This document shows positions 19,927 to 29,626 of a stretch of 59,434 nucleotides of DNA, one piece after another. The notes below the pieces were generated by a model. That model was given only the letters and a program-made list of their open reading frames with translations, did no database searches and was not told the DNA's origin. Source of the DNA: an uncultured Paraburkholderia sp. GTDB lineage: Bacteria; Pseudomonadota; Gammaproteobacteria; Burkholderiales; Burkholderiaceae. The stretch is from positions 1-59,434 of the forward strand of contig CALNWS010000024.1 in assembly GCA_940747215.1 (NCBI GenBank). Direction: 5' to 3'. How positions within the stretch are numbered: position 1 is the stretch's first letter; every line of letters starts with the position of its first letter. The position numbers were made by a program, and so were the translations under genes.

Positions 19927-20454
19927 ATGGCAGGCATTCTGATCATTGCGCACGCTCCGTTCGCCACCGCGTTGCGCGACTGTATTTCGCATATTTATGG
20001 CGGCTTGCCGGCTCGCATCGGCGTGATCGACGTATCGCCGGATTGCGATCCTGCGCAGATGGTGGCGTTTGCGAACGCCGAGATCGATCGTTTGAAGGAA
20101 GAGAACGGCGCGCTCGTGCTCACCGATATGTTTGGGGCCACGCCGGCGAACATCGCCGGGCGACTCGCTTCGGCGCCGGACGTGCGTGTGCTGTGCGGCG
20201 TGAATTTACCGATGCTGGTGCGCGCCGTGTGTTACCGCGCTACACCGCTCGATACGCTCGTCGACAAGGCGCTCGCCGGCGCGACCAAAGGCGTGCATGC
20301 AATCGGCCCTGCGACACCGGTGCCGGTTGCGCCATCGCCGTGTTCCGGCGACTGTCTGCCGGCATTGCCGCCCGACACCGCGTCCGCCGACTGTCTGCTT
20401 GCGTTGCCGGAAGACGCCGATCTGACGCAGAAGGCGGATTCCACAGGTATCTAG
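19927..20454 (+). CDS. PTS EIIA component, mannose-type
   Basis: 175 residues. The mannose-class IIA fold is shown by ILIIAHAPFATAL with the phosphorylated His9 and by LTDMFGATPANIA. No IIB or IIC genes accompany it; it sits directly before ptsH and ptsI, the arrangement of the regulatory PTS in betaproteobacteria, where the IIA protein signals rather than transports sugar. The C-terminal 45 residues are an unusual extension containing an imperfect duplication (GDCLPALPPDTA / ADCLLALPEDAD). Confidence 0.9.
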   Translation: MAGILIIAHAPFATALRDCISHIYGGLPARIGVIDVSPDCDPAQMVAFANAEIDRLKEENGALVLTDMFGATPANIAGRLASAPDVRVLCGVNLPMLVRAVCYRATPLDTLVDKALAGATKGVHAIGPATPVPVAPSPCSGDCLPALPPDTASADCLLALPEDADLTQKADSTGI

Positions 20455-20558
20455 CCCGAAGAATCAGAACGGGCAACAGGGTTGATCCTGAGTACCCTGC
20501 TGCCCGTTTGCAGTTTCATTCTTTACGACAACACTTACCCGCGCTTTCGGACCATCAC

Positions 20559-20828
20559 ATGCTGCAACAGGAAACGACGATTGTGAACAAGCTGGGGCTG
20601 CACGCGCGCGCGTCGGCCAAGTTGACCCAACTCGCGGGCAATTACCAGTCAGAAATATGGATGAGCCGCAACGGCCGCCGTATCAATGCCAAGAGCATCA
20701 TGGGGGTGATGATGCTGGCAGCGGGCATCGGCAGTACGGTCCTGATCGAAACGGAAGGCGCGGACGAAAAGGAAGCGATGGACGCATTGCTGAAACTGAT
20801 TGCCGATAAATTAGGCGAAGGTCAGTAA
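20559..20828 (+). CDS. ptsH: Phosphocarrier protein HPr
   Basis: 89 residues. The active-site His15 lies in NKLGLHARAS and Ser46 in AKSIMGVMML. HPr carries phosphate from EI to EIIA. It lies 104 bp after the IIA gene and is followed by a strong terminator, so ptsI may have its own promoter. Confidence 0.96.
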   Translation: MLQQETTIVNKLGLHARASAKLTQLAGNYQSEIWMSRNGRRINAKSIMGVMMLAAGIGSTVLIETEGADEKEAMDALLKLIADKLGEGQ

Positions 20829-20854
20829 AGCCGCGCGTTCACGCGACTCACAGC

Positions 20855-20885
20855 AAACGCCGCGGCACACCGCGGCGTTTTTTTA
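20855..20885 (+). terminator. Rho-independent terminator after ptsH
   Basis: AAACGCCGCGG and CCGCGGCGTTT pair across a CAC(A) loop and are followed by a run of seven T. It lies 27 bp after the ptsH stop. Confidence 0.85.
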
Positions 20886-21048
20886 GCGTGTGACAATTCG
20901 TCGGGATCGGGAATAAGCGCAGAGAAAAAACGGTCGAATCAGCAAATTGATAATGACATCGACTAAGCATCATGCCTCGCTCCGACTTACGTTAATATTC
21001 GTGCTGCGCTGCACACAGTGTTGGCGCACTTGCAAAGAGCGTGGAATT

Positions 21049-21054
21049 TATAAT
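21049..21054 (+). promoter_or_regulatory. Possible -10 box of ptsI
   Basis: TATAAT at 21049-21054 lies 65 bp before the ptsI start and after the ptsH terminator. No good -35 box is found at normal spacing, so the promoter is tentative. Confidence 0.35.
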
Positions 21055-21118
21055 CGGGATGAGAGTCTGAGAGCATTGAAGCGGTTTGCCGCGGCCATCA
21101 CACCGAGAGGAGGTGCGC

Positions 21119-22867
21119 GTGTCGTTCACGCTGCATGGAATTCCCGTGTCACGCGGTATCGCCATTGGGCGGGCTTATCTGATCGCCCCGGCCGCACTTG
21201 ACGTAGACCACTATCTGATCGAACCCGCTCAAATCGAGAGCGAGATCGAACGCTTTCGCGCGGCCCAGCAACTCGTGCATCACGAGCTCGATGCATTGCG
21301 TGCGGACCTCGCGGCCGACGCGCCAAGCGAAATGGGCGCGTTCATCAACGTCCATTCAATGATCCTGAACGATGCGATGCTCGTGCAGGAAACCATCGAC
21401 CTGATCCGTACGCGCCGCTACAATGTGGAGTGGGCGCTCATGGAGCAGGTCGAGCGTCTGTCGCGCCATTTCGACGACATCGAAGACGAATATCTGCGCG
21501 AGCGCAAAGCCGATATCGAGCAGGTGGTCGAACGTGTGCTGAAGGCACTGGCCGGCGCATCCGGTGCGCTGGTGGACGGTGCGCACGGTGCATGCGACGA
21601 GATGATCGTCGTCGCGCACGACATCGCGCCGGCCGACATGATGCAGTTCAAGACGCAAACGTTCCAAGGCTTCGTCACCGATCTCGGCGGCCGTACGTCA
21701 CACACGGCGATCGTCGCGCGCAGTCTTGGCATTCCCGCAGCGGTCGGTGTGCAGCACGCGAGCGCGCTGATCTGTCAGGACGATCTAATCATCGTGGACG
21801 GCGATCACGGTATCGTGATCGTCGATCCGGCGCCGATCGTGCTTGAGGAGTATTCATATCGTCAGAGCGAGGAGGCGCTCGAACAGCGCAAGCTTCAGCG
21901 TTTCAAGTTTTCTCCTACGCAAACGCTGTGTGGCACGCGCATCGAGTTGTGCGCGAACATCGAGTTGCCGGAAGATGCGCGCGCGGCGGTTGACTCGGGC
22001 GCGATGGGTGTCGGTTTGTTTCGCACCGAGTTCCTGTTCATGAATCACAAGCACAGTCTGCCGGAAGAGGAGGAGCAGTTCGCCGCGTATCGTCGCGCGG
22101 TCGAGTTGATGAACGGGATGCCGGTCACGATTCGCACGATCGACGTGGGCGCCGACAAGCCGCTCGATTCAATGAGCGGTGGCGACGGCTACGAAACGGC
22201 CGCGAACCCTGCGCTGGGTTTGCGCGCGATTCGCTGGAGCCTCTCCGAGCCGCACATGTTCCTCACGCAGTTGCGTGCGATCTTGCGGGCGTCGGTATTC
22301 GGTAAGGTCAAGATCCTGATTCCGATGCTCGCGCACGCGCAGGAAATCGACCAGACGCTCGACCTGATCCGCGAAGCCAAGTGTCAACTCGACGACGCCG
22401 GCATTGGCTACGATCCGAACGTGCAGGTTGGCGCGATGATCGAAATTCCGGCGGCGGCGATTGCGTTGCCGTTGTTTCTGAAGCGGCTCGATTTCCTCTC
22501 GATCGGCACGAACGATCTGATCCAGTACACACTCGCCATCGACCGCGCGGACAACTCGGTCGCGCATCTGTACGATCCGTTGCATCCGGCCGTGCTGCAT
22601 CTGATCGCGTTCACGCTGCGTGAAGCGAAGCGCGCAGGCGTGCCCGTTTCGGTGTGCGGTGAAATGGCGGGCGATCCGGCGTTGACGGGTCTGTTGCTCG
22701 GCATGGGTCTCACCGAATTTTCGATGCATCCGAGCCAGTTGCTCGTGGTCAAGCAGGAAGTGCTGCGCTCGCATCTGAAGACGCTGGAGAAGCCGGTGGC
22801 GGACGTGCTGGCTTCGTTCGAGCCGGAGGAAGTGCAGGCCGCGCTGCAGCGCGTGGCGCAGGTCTGA
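21119..22867 (+). CDS. ptsI: PTS enzyme I (phosphoenolpyruvate-protein phosphotransferase)
   Basis: 582 residues, starting at GTG (21119) behind an excellent Shine-Dalgarno AGAGGAGGT; the first residues are (M)SFTLHGIPVSRGIAIG. The phosphohistidine motif is GGRTSHTAIVARSLGIPA. The PEP-binding barrel has GLFRTEFLFM, and the C-terminal signature is DFLSIGTNDLIQY with the catalytic Cys in VSVCGEMAGD. It transfers phosphate from PEP to HPr. No transport IIBC genes are in the window, supporting a regulatory PTS. Confidence 0.96.
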   Translation: MSFTLHGIPVSRGIAIGRAYLIAPAALDVDHYLIEPAQIESEIERFRAAQQLVHHELDALRADLAADAPSEMGAFINVHSMILNDAMLVQETIDLIRTRRYNVEWALMEQVERLSRHFDDIEDEYLRERKADIEQVVERVLKALAGASGALVDGAHGACDEMIVVAHDIAPADMMQFKTQTFQGFVTDLGGRTSHTAIVARSLGIPAAVGVQHASALICQDDLIIVDGDHGIVIVDPAPIVLEEYSYRQSEEALEQRKLQRFKFSPTQTLCGTRIELCANIELPEDARAAVDSGAMGVGLFRTEFLFMNHKHSLPEEEEQFAAYRRAVELMNGMPVTIRTIDVGADKPLDSMSGGDGYETAANPALGLRAIRWSLSEPHMFLTQLRAILRASVFGKVKILIPMLAHAQEIDQTLDLIREAKCQLDDAGIGYDPNVQVGAMIEIPAAAIALPLFLKRLDFLSIGTNDLIQYTLAIDRADNSVAHLYDPLHPAVLHLIAFTLREAKRAGVPVSVCGEMAGDPALTGLLLGMGLTEFSMHPSQLLVVKQEVLRSHLKTLEKPVADVLASFEPEEVQAALQRVAQV

Positions 22868-22887
22868 ATTCCTGATTGAGCTTGATG

Positions 22888-22922
22888 AAAAAACGCCGCG
22901 AATAATCATCGCGGCGTTTTTT
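22888..22922. terminator. Rho-independent terminator between ptsI and moeB
   Basis: AAAAAACGCCGCG (22888-22900) pairs perfectly with CGCGGCGTTTTTT (22910-22922) across a nine-base loop. A- and T-runs on both sides mean it can serve the convergent ptsI and moeB. Confidence 0.85.
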
Positions 22923-22956
22923 ATTCAGGCGTGTCACATTGCCCGACGCTCAGGCG

Positions 22957-23709
22957 TCAGTGCTCACGACCGCAGACAGGGCAGTCCGGTTGGCGCGCAA
23001 TGCGCATCGTGGTCCATTCCATTCTCAGCGAGTCGAGCATGCACAGTCGGCCGAGCAGCGGCGTGCCAATGTCGCCAATCACTTTGAGCGCTTCGGTTGC
23101 CTGCATCGAGCCTATTATGCCCACCGTCGGCGCGAACACGCCTATCGTCAAGCACGTTACTTCTTCGAACGGCTGGTCTTCGGGGAATATGCACGCATAG
23201 CACGGCGAAGCTGCGTCGCGAAAATCGAAGGTGCTGATCTGTCCGTCGAAGCGCAACGCCGCGCCCGAGACGAGCGGCATGCCATGCTTCACGCACGCAC
23301 GGTTGATCGCGTGGCGCGTGGCGAAGTTGTCGGTGCAATCCAGCACCACGCTCGCGTGCGGTACTTCGCGGTCCAGCCACGCGTCGTTCACGCGTTCCGC
23401 CACGGCGTTCACCTTCACTTCCGGGTTGATCTGCGCGAGTGTGTCGCGTCCCGAGTCCACTTTCTTGCGGCCCACTGATGCGGTGACGTGCAGAATCTGC
23501 CGTTGCAGATTGGTGAGGTCCACCGTGTCGGCGTCCACGAGCGTGACTCGCCCGACGCCTGCCGCTGCCAGATACATCGCAGCGGGCGAGCCGAGTCCAC
23601 CTGCGCCCACGATGATCGCATGCGCGTCGATAAAATGCTGCTGCGCCTCAATGCCGATTTCGTCGACGAGAATATGACGGGAATAGCGGAGGAGTTGATC
23701 GTCGTTCAT
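22957..23709 (-). CDS. moeB: HesA/MoeB/ThiF family adenylyltransferase
   Basis: 250-residue E1-like enzyme. The nucleotide-binding loop is GAGGLGSPAAMYLAAAG. The adenylation site has DNFATRHAIN, zinc is held by CYAC and the C-terminal CPVC, and the catalytic-loop Cys is in EVTCLTIG. MoeB adenylates MoaD for molybdopterin, ThiF does the same for ThiS; sequence alone does not separate the two well. The ATG giving MNDDQLLRYSRHI is the family start. Confidence 0.88.
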   Translation of the reverse strand: MNDDQLLRYSRHILVDEIGIEAQQHFIDAHAIIVGAGGLGSPAAMYLAAAGVGRVTLVDADTVDLTNLQRQILHVTASVGRKKVDSGRDTLAQINPEVKVNAVAERVNDAWLDREVPHASVVLDCTDNFATRHAINRACVKHGMPLVSGAALRFDGQISTFDFRDAASPCYACIFPEDQPFEEVTCLTIGVFAPTVGIIGSMQATEALKVIGDIGTPLLGRLCMLDSLRMEWTTMRIARQPDCPVCGREH

Positions 23710-23888
23710 GGGGCGGCGCGTGAGTGAGTCGCGCAATGTGACGCAGGCTGGGTGTTTGCGGTGCGAGTTGTGATTATAGCTATTTTAATCGCGCGGGAGA
23801 GAATGCTTTGCCCGGCTAGCTGCCGGGCGTGCCGAACTGGCGTCGTGTCTTCGCAGCCATCGCTGCGAAGACACGAGCCGAAGACTGC

Positions 23889-25463
23889 TTACTTGGCCGG
23901 CGCTGCTGCCGATGCACCGGCAGGTGCAGATGCGCCCGGCACCGGTTGCGTGGGCTTCACGGCAACCGGCGCGGAAGCCGAGGTGCCCGGCTTGTTCTGC
24001 GCAAGGTGCCGTTCGCTCACCGACTTCGATTCCTGAACCGGTTTGCCTTCCAGCTTGTTCAGCGCTTGCTGGAGCATGAAGTCGTCGTTCGAACCGAATT
24101 CGACCGACTTGCGTTCACGATCTTTCTGACACTGTTCAGGCGTCTTCCTGTCGTTCTGCTCTTCGAGCACACGCAGTTGCTCCATACGATCCGCTTCGCG
24201 CTGTTCCGCTTCCTTCTTCTCGTTCGGATCCTGGGTGTTGGCCAGGTGGTTCGAGTAGTCGACTTCGCGGGTGACGAGTGCGTCGTCCGGATCGCCTTCA
24301 GCGTACTGATCCACCGCGATGTCAGGACGGATACCCTTGTTCTGGATCGAGCGGCCGCTCGGCGTATAGTAGTACGCCGTGGTCAGACGCAGTGCAGTGT
24401 CAGCCGTCATGAGGCGCACGGTTTGCACCGAGCCCTTGCCGAATGTGGTCTTGCCGACGATCAGCGCACGATGCTGATCCTGCAGCGCGCCCGCGACGAT
24501 TTCCGATGCCGACGCCGAGTACGCGTTGGTCAGCACGACCATCGGCACGGTCTTGAAGATCGGCGCTTCGTCCTTCAGCAGGTCGCTGTCGAAAGATTGC
24601 AGACGGTAGTTGTCGTAGGTGTCGCGATACACCTGCTTCGAATCCGGAATCTGGCCGTTGGTGGACACCACAACCGAATTCGGCGGCAGGAACGCGCCGG
24701 CCACGCCGACCGCGCTTTGCAGTAGACCGCCGCCGTTGTTGCGCAGGTCGAGCACGAGGCCCTTCAGGTTCGGCTGCTGACGCGCGATGTCCTGCAGCTT
24801 GGCGGCCAGATCGGGCGTGGTGCGTTCCTGGAAGCTCGTGATACGAACGTAGGCGTAACCCGGCGCCAGAATCTTCATCTTCACCGACTGCACCTTGATG
24901 ATCGCGCGAGTCACCGTGAGCGGGAAGGTGCGGTCGTCGGTCTTGCGGAAGATGGTGAGCGTGACCTTCGTGCCCGGGTCGCCGCGCATCTGCTTCACGG
25001 CCTGATCGAGCGTCATGCCGCGCACCGGCTTGTCGTTGATGCGCGTGATGATGTCGCCCGGACGGATACCGGCGCGGAACGCCGGCGTGTCTTCGATCGG
25101 TGAGATCACCTTGATCAGGCCGTCTTCCGACGAAATCTCGATGCCGAGGCCCGCGAAGCGACCCTTGGTCTGTTCCTGCAGTTCTTCGTAATCGGTCTTG
25201 TCGAGATACGACGAGTGCGGGTCGAGGCTCGACACCATGCCCTTGATGGCCGCGGTGAGAAGCTTTTTATCGTCGACCGGTTCGACGTACTCGTGCTTGA
25301 TTTGCCCGAACACTTCGGCAAAGAGCCTGAGCTGGTCCAGCGGAAGCGGAGTCGCAGCGGCGCTGGCGGGTTGCTGGGCCGAGGCCGAAAGTTGCAGGGT
25401 GGCAAAAACACCGGTAGCAAGGCCCGCGGCAATCAGGCCGATATTTTTTAGGTTCTTTCGCAT
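23889..25463 (-). CDS. ctpA: S41 family C-terminal processing peptidase
   Basis: 524 residues. The N-terminal signal or anchor is MRKNLKNIGLIAAGLATG. A PDZ domain follows (FAGLGIEISSEDGLIKV), then the S41 protease core with the catalytic Ser in NAYSASASEIVAG and Lys in GKTTFGKGSVQT. The C-terminal third is charged and ends in a long Ala/Pro/Ser-rich tail. Tail-specific proteases trim periplasmic or envelope proteins. Situated between moeB and gpmA as in other Burkholderia. Confidence 0.94.
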   Translation of the reverse strand: MRKNLKNIGLIAAGLATGVFATLQLSASAQQPASAAATPLPLDQLRLFAEVFGQIKHEYVEPVDDKKLLTAAIKGMVSSLDPHSSYLDKTDYEELQEQTKGRFAGLGIEISSEDGLIKVISPIEDTPAFRAGIRPGDIITRINDKPVRGMTLDQAVKQMRGDPGTKVTLTIFRKTDDRTFPLTVTRAIIKVQSVKMKILAPGYAYVRITSFQERTTPDLAAKLQDIARQQPNLKGLVLDLRNNGGGLLQSAVGVAGAFLPPNSVVVSTNGQIPDSKQVYRDTYDNYRLQSFDSDLLKDEAPIFKTVPMVVLTNAYSASASEIVAGALQDQHRALIVGKTTFGKGSVQTVRLMTADTALRLTTAYYYTPSGRSIQNKGIRPDIAVDQYAEGDPDDALVTREVDYSNHLANTQDPNEKKEAEQREADRMEQLRVLEEQNDRKTPEQCQKDRERKSVEFGSNDDFMLQQALNKLEGKPVQESKSVSERHLAQNKPGTSASAPVAVKPTQPVPGASAPAGASAAAPAK

Positions 25464-25829
25464 AGAGTCTGTTGCGGTCGGAGGCGCGTGGCAGCGTCGA
25501 TAGAAATGGGGACGGACAAGTATAACTGCACACTCGCCCACTCTGGGCGCGGTGCAGGCAATTGAGATTCGACAGCACAGGCCGGGCCCGGTTCGTGAGA
25601 TCGAACTCGCGCTCCCGAAGAAATGTGCTGTAACCGGTCGAGACGGACAGAATGCCGTCTTCCAGCGAAGCGGGCCACGCTAACCGGTATGTCTTGCCGG
25701 CTGACGTGACCCGTCTGGCGCCATGCTTCTGTATTCATGGCGCACATGGCGGCTAGATGGCAACGATCGTGCGGATCAGCCTGCCTTGCCCTGTTTGGCA
25801 ACTGCGGCTTGTGCCTTCGCAATCGTTTC

Positions 25830-26525
25830 CTAGTCGCCGAGATAGTAGTGCTTGATCGGCTTGAGGTCCGCGTCCAGTTCATAGACGAGCGGCACGCCGT
25901 TCGGAATGTTCAGGCCGACGATGTCGTTGTCCGAAATATTGTCGAGATACTTCACGAGGGCGCGAATGGAGTTGCCGTGCGCGACGATCACGACCTTGTT
26001 GTGGCCGCTCTTGATGGCCGGAGCAATCGACTCGTTCCACAGCGGCAGCACGCGGGCAACGGTATCTTTCAGGCATTCGGTGAGCGGCAGCTGCTCGCGC
26101 GGCACCTTCGCGTAGCGCGGGTCGGCATATGGCGCGCGTTCGTCCGACGCTTCGAGCGCGGGCGGCGGCGTGTCGTAGCTGCGGCGCCAGACCAGAACCT
26201 GTTCGTCACCGAACTTGGCCGCGGTTTCCGCCTTGTTCAGACCCGACAGTGCGCCGTAGTGGCGTTCGTTCAGGCGCCACGAATGCACGACGGGGATATA
26301 CATCTGGTCCATCTTGTCCTGCGCGTGCCACAGCGTGCGGATCGCGCGCTTGAGCACCGAAGTGTACGCGATGTCGAACGTGTAGCCCGACTTCTTCAGC
26401 AGCACGCCAGCCTGCTGCGCTTCGTGATTGCCCTGTTCCGTCAGGTCGACGTCGACCCAGCCCGTGAAGCGGTTTTCCTTGTTCCACGTCGATTCGCCAT
26501 GGCGGATGAGAACGAGTTTGTACAT
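25830..26525 (-). CDS. gpmA: 2,3-bisphosphoglycerate-dependent phosphoglycerate mutase, C-terminally short
   Basis: 231 residues of the dPGM family, interconverting 3- and 2-phosphoglycerate in glycolysis. The phosphohistidine is His9 in [10 protein letters not shown]; the second active-site histidine is in [16 protein letters not shown] stop follows YYLGD. Reading on in the same frame gives E-TIAKAQAAVAKQGKAG and a TGA at 25776-25778, so 18 codons were lost by what looks like a CAG-to-TAG change. The lost tail is flexible in structures of this family and the rest is intact, so activity may remain. Confidence 0.92.
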   Translation of the reverse strand: MYKLVLIRHGESTWNKENRFTGWVDVDLTEQGNHEAQQAGVLLKKSGYTFDIAYTSVLKRAIRTLWHAQDKMDQMYIPVVHSWRLNERHYGALSGLNKAETAAKFGDEQVLVWRRSYDTPPPALEASDERAPYADPRYAKVPREQLPLTECLKDTVARVLPLWNESIAPAIKSGHNKVVIVAHGNSIRALVKYLDNISDNDIVGLNIPNGVPLVYELDADLKPIKHYYLGD

Positions 26526-26660
26526 GAGATTGCCGGTCGGTAGTGAGGAAGCAGTAAGCGTTGCGAGCTGCTCTAAAGGAGCGCCGCCATCGCGTCAGGT
26601 AGTTATTTTATAATGACTAAATTGCCCTTTTCGATTTCCCTCTTTTTCGGCGGATTTTCC

Positions 26661-27092
26661 GTGAAGTTTTTCACTGATTACACAAACCTTGTACTGATCG
26701 CGATCGTCCTCATCTCCGGTGGATTGCTGCTGTGGCCGACGATCAGCCGGCGCGGCCTGTCGGCTGCTGCCGCCACTCAACTGATCAACCGGCGCAATGC
26801 GGCGGTCATCGATCTGCGTTCGTCCGCCGACTTCGCCAAAAGGCACCTACCATCGGCACGGCATCTCGAGTTTGCGGAGTTACAGGCAAAAGTCGCGCAA
26901 CTCGTCAAGAACAAGAGCAACCCGGTGCTGCTAGTGTGCCAGACCGGCCAGCAATCGAACAAGGCAGCGCGTATCGTGCAGGATGCAGGTTACGCGGAAG
27001 TCCACGTTCTCGACGGTGGCGTCGACGCTTGGCAGAAAGCCGGTATGCCGATCGTGAAGCAATCGGCCGTGAAACAAGGAGCAGCCAAGTGA
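26661..27092 (+). CDS. Rhodanese-like sulfurtransferase, membrane-anchored
   Basis: 143 residues from a GTG start, (M)KFFTDYTNLVLIAIV. An N-terminal membrane helix (about residues 7-27) is followed by a single rhodanese domain with the catalytic Cys in LLVCQTGQQSNKAA and RSSADFAKRHLPSARH. A longer reading from an ATG at 26613 would overlap a TATAAT-like box (26609-26614). First gene of a conserved string: rhodanese, grxC, secB, gpsA. The stop overlaps the grxC start. Confidence 0.88.
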   Translation: MKFFTDYTNLVLIAIVLISGGLLLWPTISRRGLSAAAATQLINRRNAAVIDLRSSADFAKRHLPSARHLEFAELQAKVAQLVKNKSNPVLLVCQTGQQSNKAARIVQDAGYAEVHVLDGGVDAWQKAGMPIVKQSAVKQGAAK

Positions 27093-27352
27093 ACAAAGTG
27101 ATCATGTACAGCACCCAGGTGTGCCCGTATTGCCAGATGGCCGAACGTCTTTTAAAGTCGCGCGGCGTCGAGCACATCGAAAAGGTACTGATCGACAAAG
27201 ATCCGTCGCGTCGTGAAGAAATGATGACCCGAACCGGCCGTCGCACGGTGCCGCAGGTTTTCATCGGCGAGACGCATGTCGGCGGGTACGATGATCTTTC
27301 CGCGCTCGATCGCGCGGGTGGTCTGACGCCATTGCTCGAAGCCGCCGCCTGA
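27089..27352 (+). CDS. grxC: Glutaredoxin 3
   Basis: 87 residues. The redox motif is STQVCPYCQMAERLL, the glutathione-binding TVPQVFIGETHVGGYDD carries the cis-Pro and GG. The start is GTG (27089), overlapping the rhodanese stop by four bases, so they are translationally coupled. It reduces disulfides with glutathione, made by the gshA-gshB pair in this window. Confidence 0.94.
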   Translation: MNKVIMYSTQVCPYCQMAERLLKSRGVEHIEKVLIDKDPSRREEMMTRTGRRTVPQVFIGETHVGGYDDLSALDRAGGLTPLLEAAA

Positions 27353-27475
27353 ACTTGCGCGCCACACGGCGCGTGAAAAAACGGTGGATGAACAAGCCGG
27401 CGCGGCGCCGCAACGATTCGGCAGTCCATGAAAGCATGGACTGCCGCTACGCATACATACCAAGGATCTTCAATC

Positions 27476-27946
27476 ATGTCCAACGAGAATAACCAGCCGT
27501 TCTTCAATATCCAGCGCATCTATCTGAAGGACATGTCACTAGAGCAGCCGAATTCGCCGGGCATCTTCTTCGAGCAGGAAATGCCGTCGGTCGAAGTGGA
27601 AGTGGACGTGAAGGCCGAACGCCTCGCCGACACCGTGTTCGAAATCATCGTCATGGGCACGGTCACGGCCAAGGTGTCGGACAAGGTTGCGTTTCTGATC
27701 GAGGCCAAGCAGGCCGGCATTTTCGACATCCGCAACATTCCGGCCGAGCAGATCGATCCGCTCGTTGGCATTGCATGCCCGACCATTCTGTTCCCGTACC
27801 TGCGTTCGAATATTGCCGACGCGATCACTCGAGCCGGTTTCCCGCCGATCCACCTCGCTGAGATCAACTTCCAGGCGCTGTACGAGCAACGTCTCGCGCA
27901 GATGGGCGGCCAGGGAGGCGCGGCGCAGAACGGCGTCACGCACTGA
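27476..27946 (+). CDS. secB: Protein-export chaperone SecB
   Basis: 156-residue tetrameric chaperone that holds preproteins unfolded and passes them to SecA. Family features include [33 protein letters not shown] and the C-terminal [16 protein letters not shown]. The start giving MSNENNQPF is at 27476. Intact; gpsA follows after 34 bp as in most proteobacteria. Confidence 0.97.
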   Translation: MSNENNQPFFNIQRIYLKDMSLEQPNSPGIFFEQEMPSVEVEVDVKAERLADTVFEIIVMGTVTAKVSDKVAFLIEAKQAGIFDIRNIPAEQIDPLVGIACPTILFPYLRSNIADAITRAGFPPIHLAEINFQALYEQRLAQMGGQGGAAQNGVTH

Positions 27947-27980
27947 TGTGTCGTCTGCGGCGCAGCCGGCAACATCGGCT

Positions 27981-28979
27981 ATGAAGGTAGCAGTTCTTGG
28001 CGCCGGCGCATGGGGCACAGCCCTCGCCGGCCATCTCGCCGCGCGACACGACACGGTCCTCTGGGCAAGTGAACCCGCGCTCATCGCCGACCTTGCCGCA
28101 TCGCACGAAAACGCCCGCTATCTGGCGGGCGTTGTTTTGCCGGAGTCGCTTCGTTACGAAGCGGATCTGAATGCCGCGCTCGACCACGTGCTCGCCGAAG
28201 ACGCACTCTGCGTCGTCGCCACGCCCGTCGCCGGGCTGCGTGGTCTGTTCAAGTCTATGCGCGACGCGGGCAAAGTGCCGGCGCACGTCATCTGGCTGTG
28301 CAAGGGTTTCGAGGCCGACTCGCAGTTGCTGCCGAATCAGGTGGTGGCCGCCGAGTTGCTGGAGCATGGCAGCAACGGCGTGCTGTCCGGTCCGAGCTTC
28401 GCACGCGAAGTGGGGCAGGGCTTGCCGGTGGCGTTGACCATCGCAAGCGCGTCCGCGGCATGCCGCGAGCGCACCGTGGCCGCGTTCCATCATGGCGCAA
28501 TGCGCATCTATACCGGCGACGACGTCATCGGCGTGGAAGTGGGCGGTGCGGTGAAGAACGTGCTGGCCATCGCAACGGGTATCGCCGACGGTCTCGGTCT
28601 CGGCCTGAATGCGCGAGCGGCGCTCATCACGCGCGGGCTTGCTGAAATGTCGCGCCTCGGCGTGACGCTCGGCGGCCGGGCGAAGACGTTCACAGGTCTG
28701 ACCGGTCTCGGCGATCTGATCCTCACCGCAACTGGCGACCTGTCGCGCAATCGCACAGTAGGTGTGCAGCTCGCCAGCGGCCGTACGCTCGACGACATTC
28801 TCGGCGCGCTCGGTCATGTGGCGGAAGGCGTGCGTTGTGCGCAGGCAGTGCTCGCCATCGCTCGTGCGCATGCGATCGACATGCCGATCACCGAGGCAGT
28901 CTGCGACGTGCTGTTTAACGGCGTCGCGCCCCGCAACGCCGTCAGCGTCCTACTGCGGCGCGACTCCAAAGCCGAATAA
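27981..28979 (+). CDS. gpsA: Glycerol-3-phosphate dehydrogenase [NAD(P)+]
   Basis: 332 residues. The Rossmann motif is [15 protein letters not shown]. The catalytic lysine region is [21 protein letters not shown], followed by [18 protein letters not shown]. It makes sn-glycerol-3-phosphate for phospholipid synthesis. Intact, last gene of the rhodanese-grxC-secB-gpsA string. Confidence 0.97.
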   Translation: MKVAVLGAGAWGTALAGHLAARHDTVLWASEPALIADLAASHENARYLAGVVLPESLRYEADLNAALDHVLAEDALCVVATPVAGLRGLFKSMRDAGKVPAHVIWLCKGFEADSQLLPNQVVAAELLEHGSNGVLSGPSFAREVGQGLPVALTIASASAACRERTVAAFHHGAMRIYTGDDVIGVEVGGAVKNVLAIATGIADGLGLGLNARAALITRGLAEMSRLGVTLGGRAKTFTGLTGLGDLILTATGDLSRNRTVGVQLASGRTLDDILGALGHVAEGVRCAQAVLAIARAHAIDMPITEAVCDVLFNGVAPRNAVSVLLRRDSKAE

Positions 28980-29080
28980 GTATTTTCTATCAGCCGTTTA
29001 GTGCGAATAGACGCTGAACGGCTGCTCCCTCGCAGTGTCCACGTCTTAATCGATACTTCGGATCGGCAAGGTTCTTTCAC

Positions 29081-29626
29081 ATGTTCAAAGCCAATCAATG
29101 CACGCTGGACGCATGCGTGGCGGATATCACCACGCTCGACGTCGACGTGATCGTCAACGCCGCGAACACGTCACTGGGCGGCGGTGGCGTGGACGGTGCC
29201 ATTCACCGTGCGGCGGGAAAGGCGTTGCTGCGCGAGTGCGAGATGCTCGGCGGCTGCGCGACGGGCGATGCGAAGATAACCGGCGGCTATGCGTTACCCG
29301 CGAAGCACGTGATTTACGCGGTGGGCCCGGTGTGGCGCGGCGGGGCGCATGGCGAAGCCGATCTGCTTGCATCTTGCTATCAGCGCTCGCTGGAAGTGGC
29401 GCGCGAGGCGGATTGCGCGAGCATTGCGTTTCCCGCGATTAGTTGTGGCGTCTACCATTTCCCGGCGGACGACGCCGTGTGGATCGCGGTGGCCACGGTG
29501 CTCGACACATTGCCGCGCACGCCGCATATCGCGCGCGTGATCTTCGCCTGTTTCGACGACGCGATGTTCGAGCGCTATCAGACCGAACTGAAGCGCCGTC
29601 AGGCACTGCCTTCGAAACCCCTCTGA
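29081..29626 (+). CDS. ymdB: Macrodomain protein, O-acetyl-ADP-ribose deacetylase type
   Basis: 181 residues. The macrodomain nucleotide pocket is IVNAANTSLGGGGVDGAI, followed by YAVGPVWRGG and the phosphate loop PAISCGVYHFP. Members hydrolyse O-acetyl-ADP-ribose or remove ADP-ribose from proteins. The 3' end overlaps the convergent comF-trmL remnant by 28 bp, so the stop codons lie inside one another's tails. Confidence 0.92.
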   Translation: MFKANQCTLDACVADITTLDVDVIVNAANTSLGGGGVDGAIHRAAGKALLRECEMLGGCATGDAKITGGYALPAKHVIYAVGPVWRGGAHGEADLLASCYQRSLEVAREADCASIAFPAISCGVYHFPADDAVWIAVATVLDTLPRTPHIARVIFACFDDAMFERYQTELKRRQALPSKPL

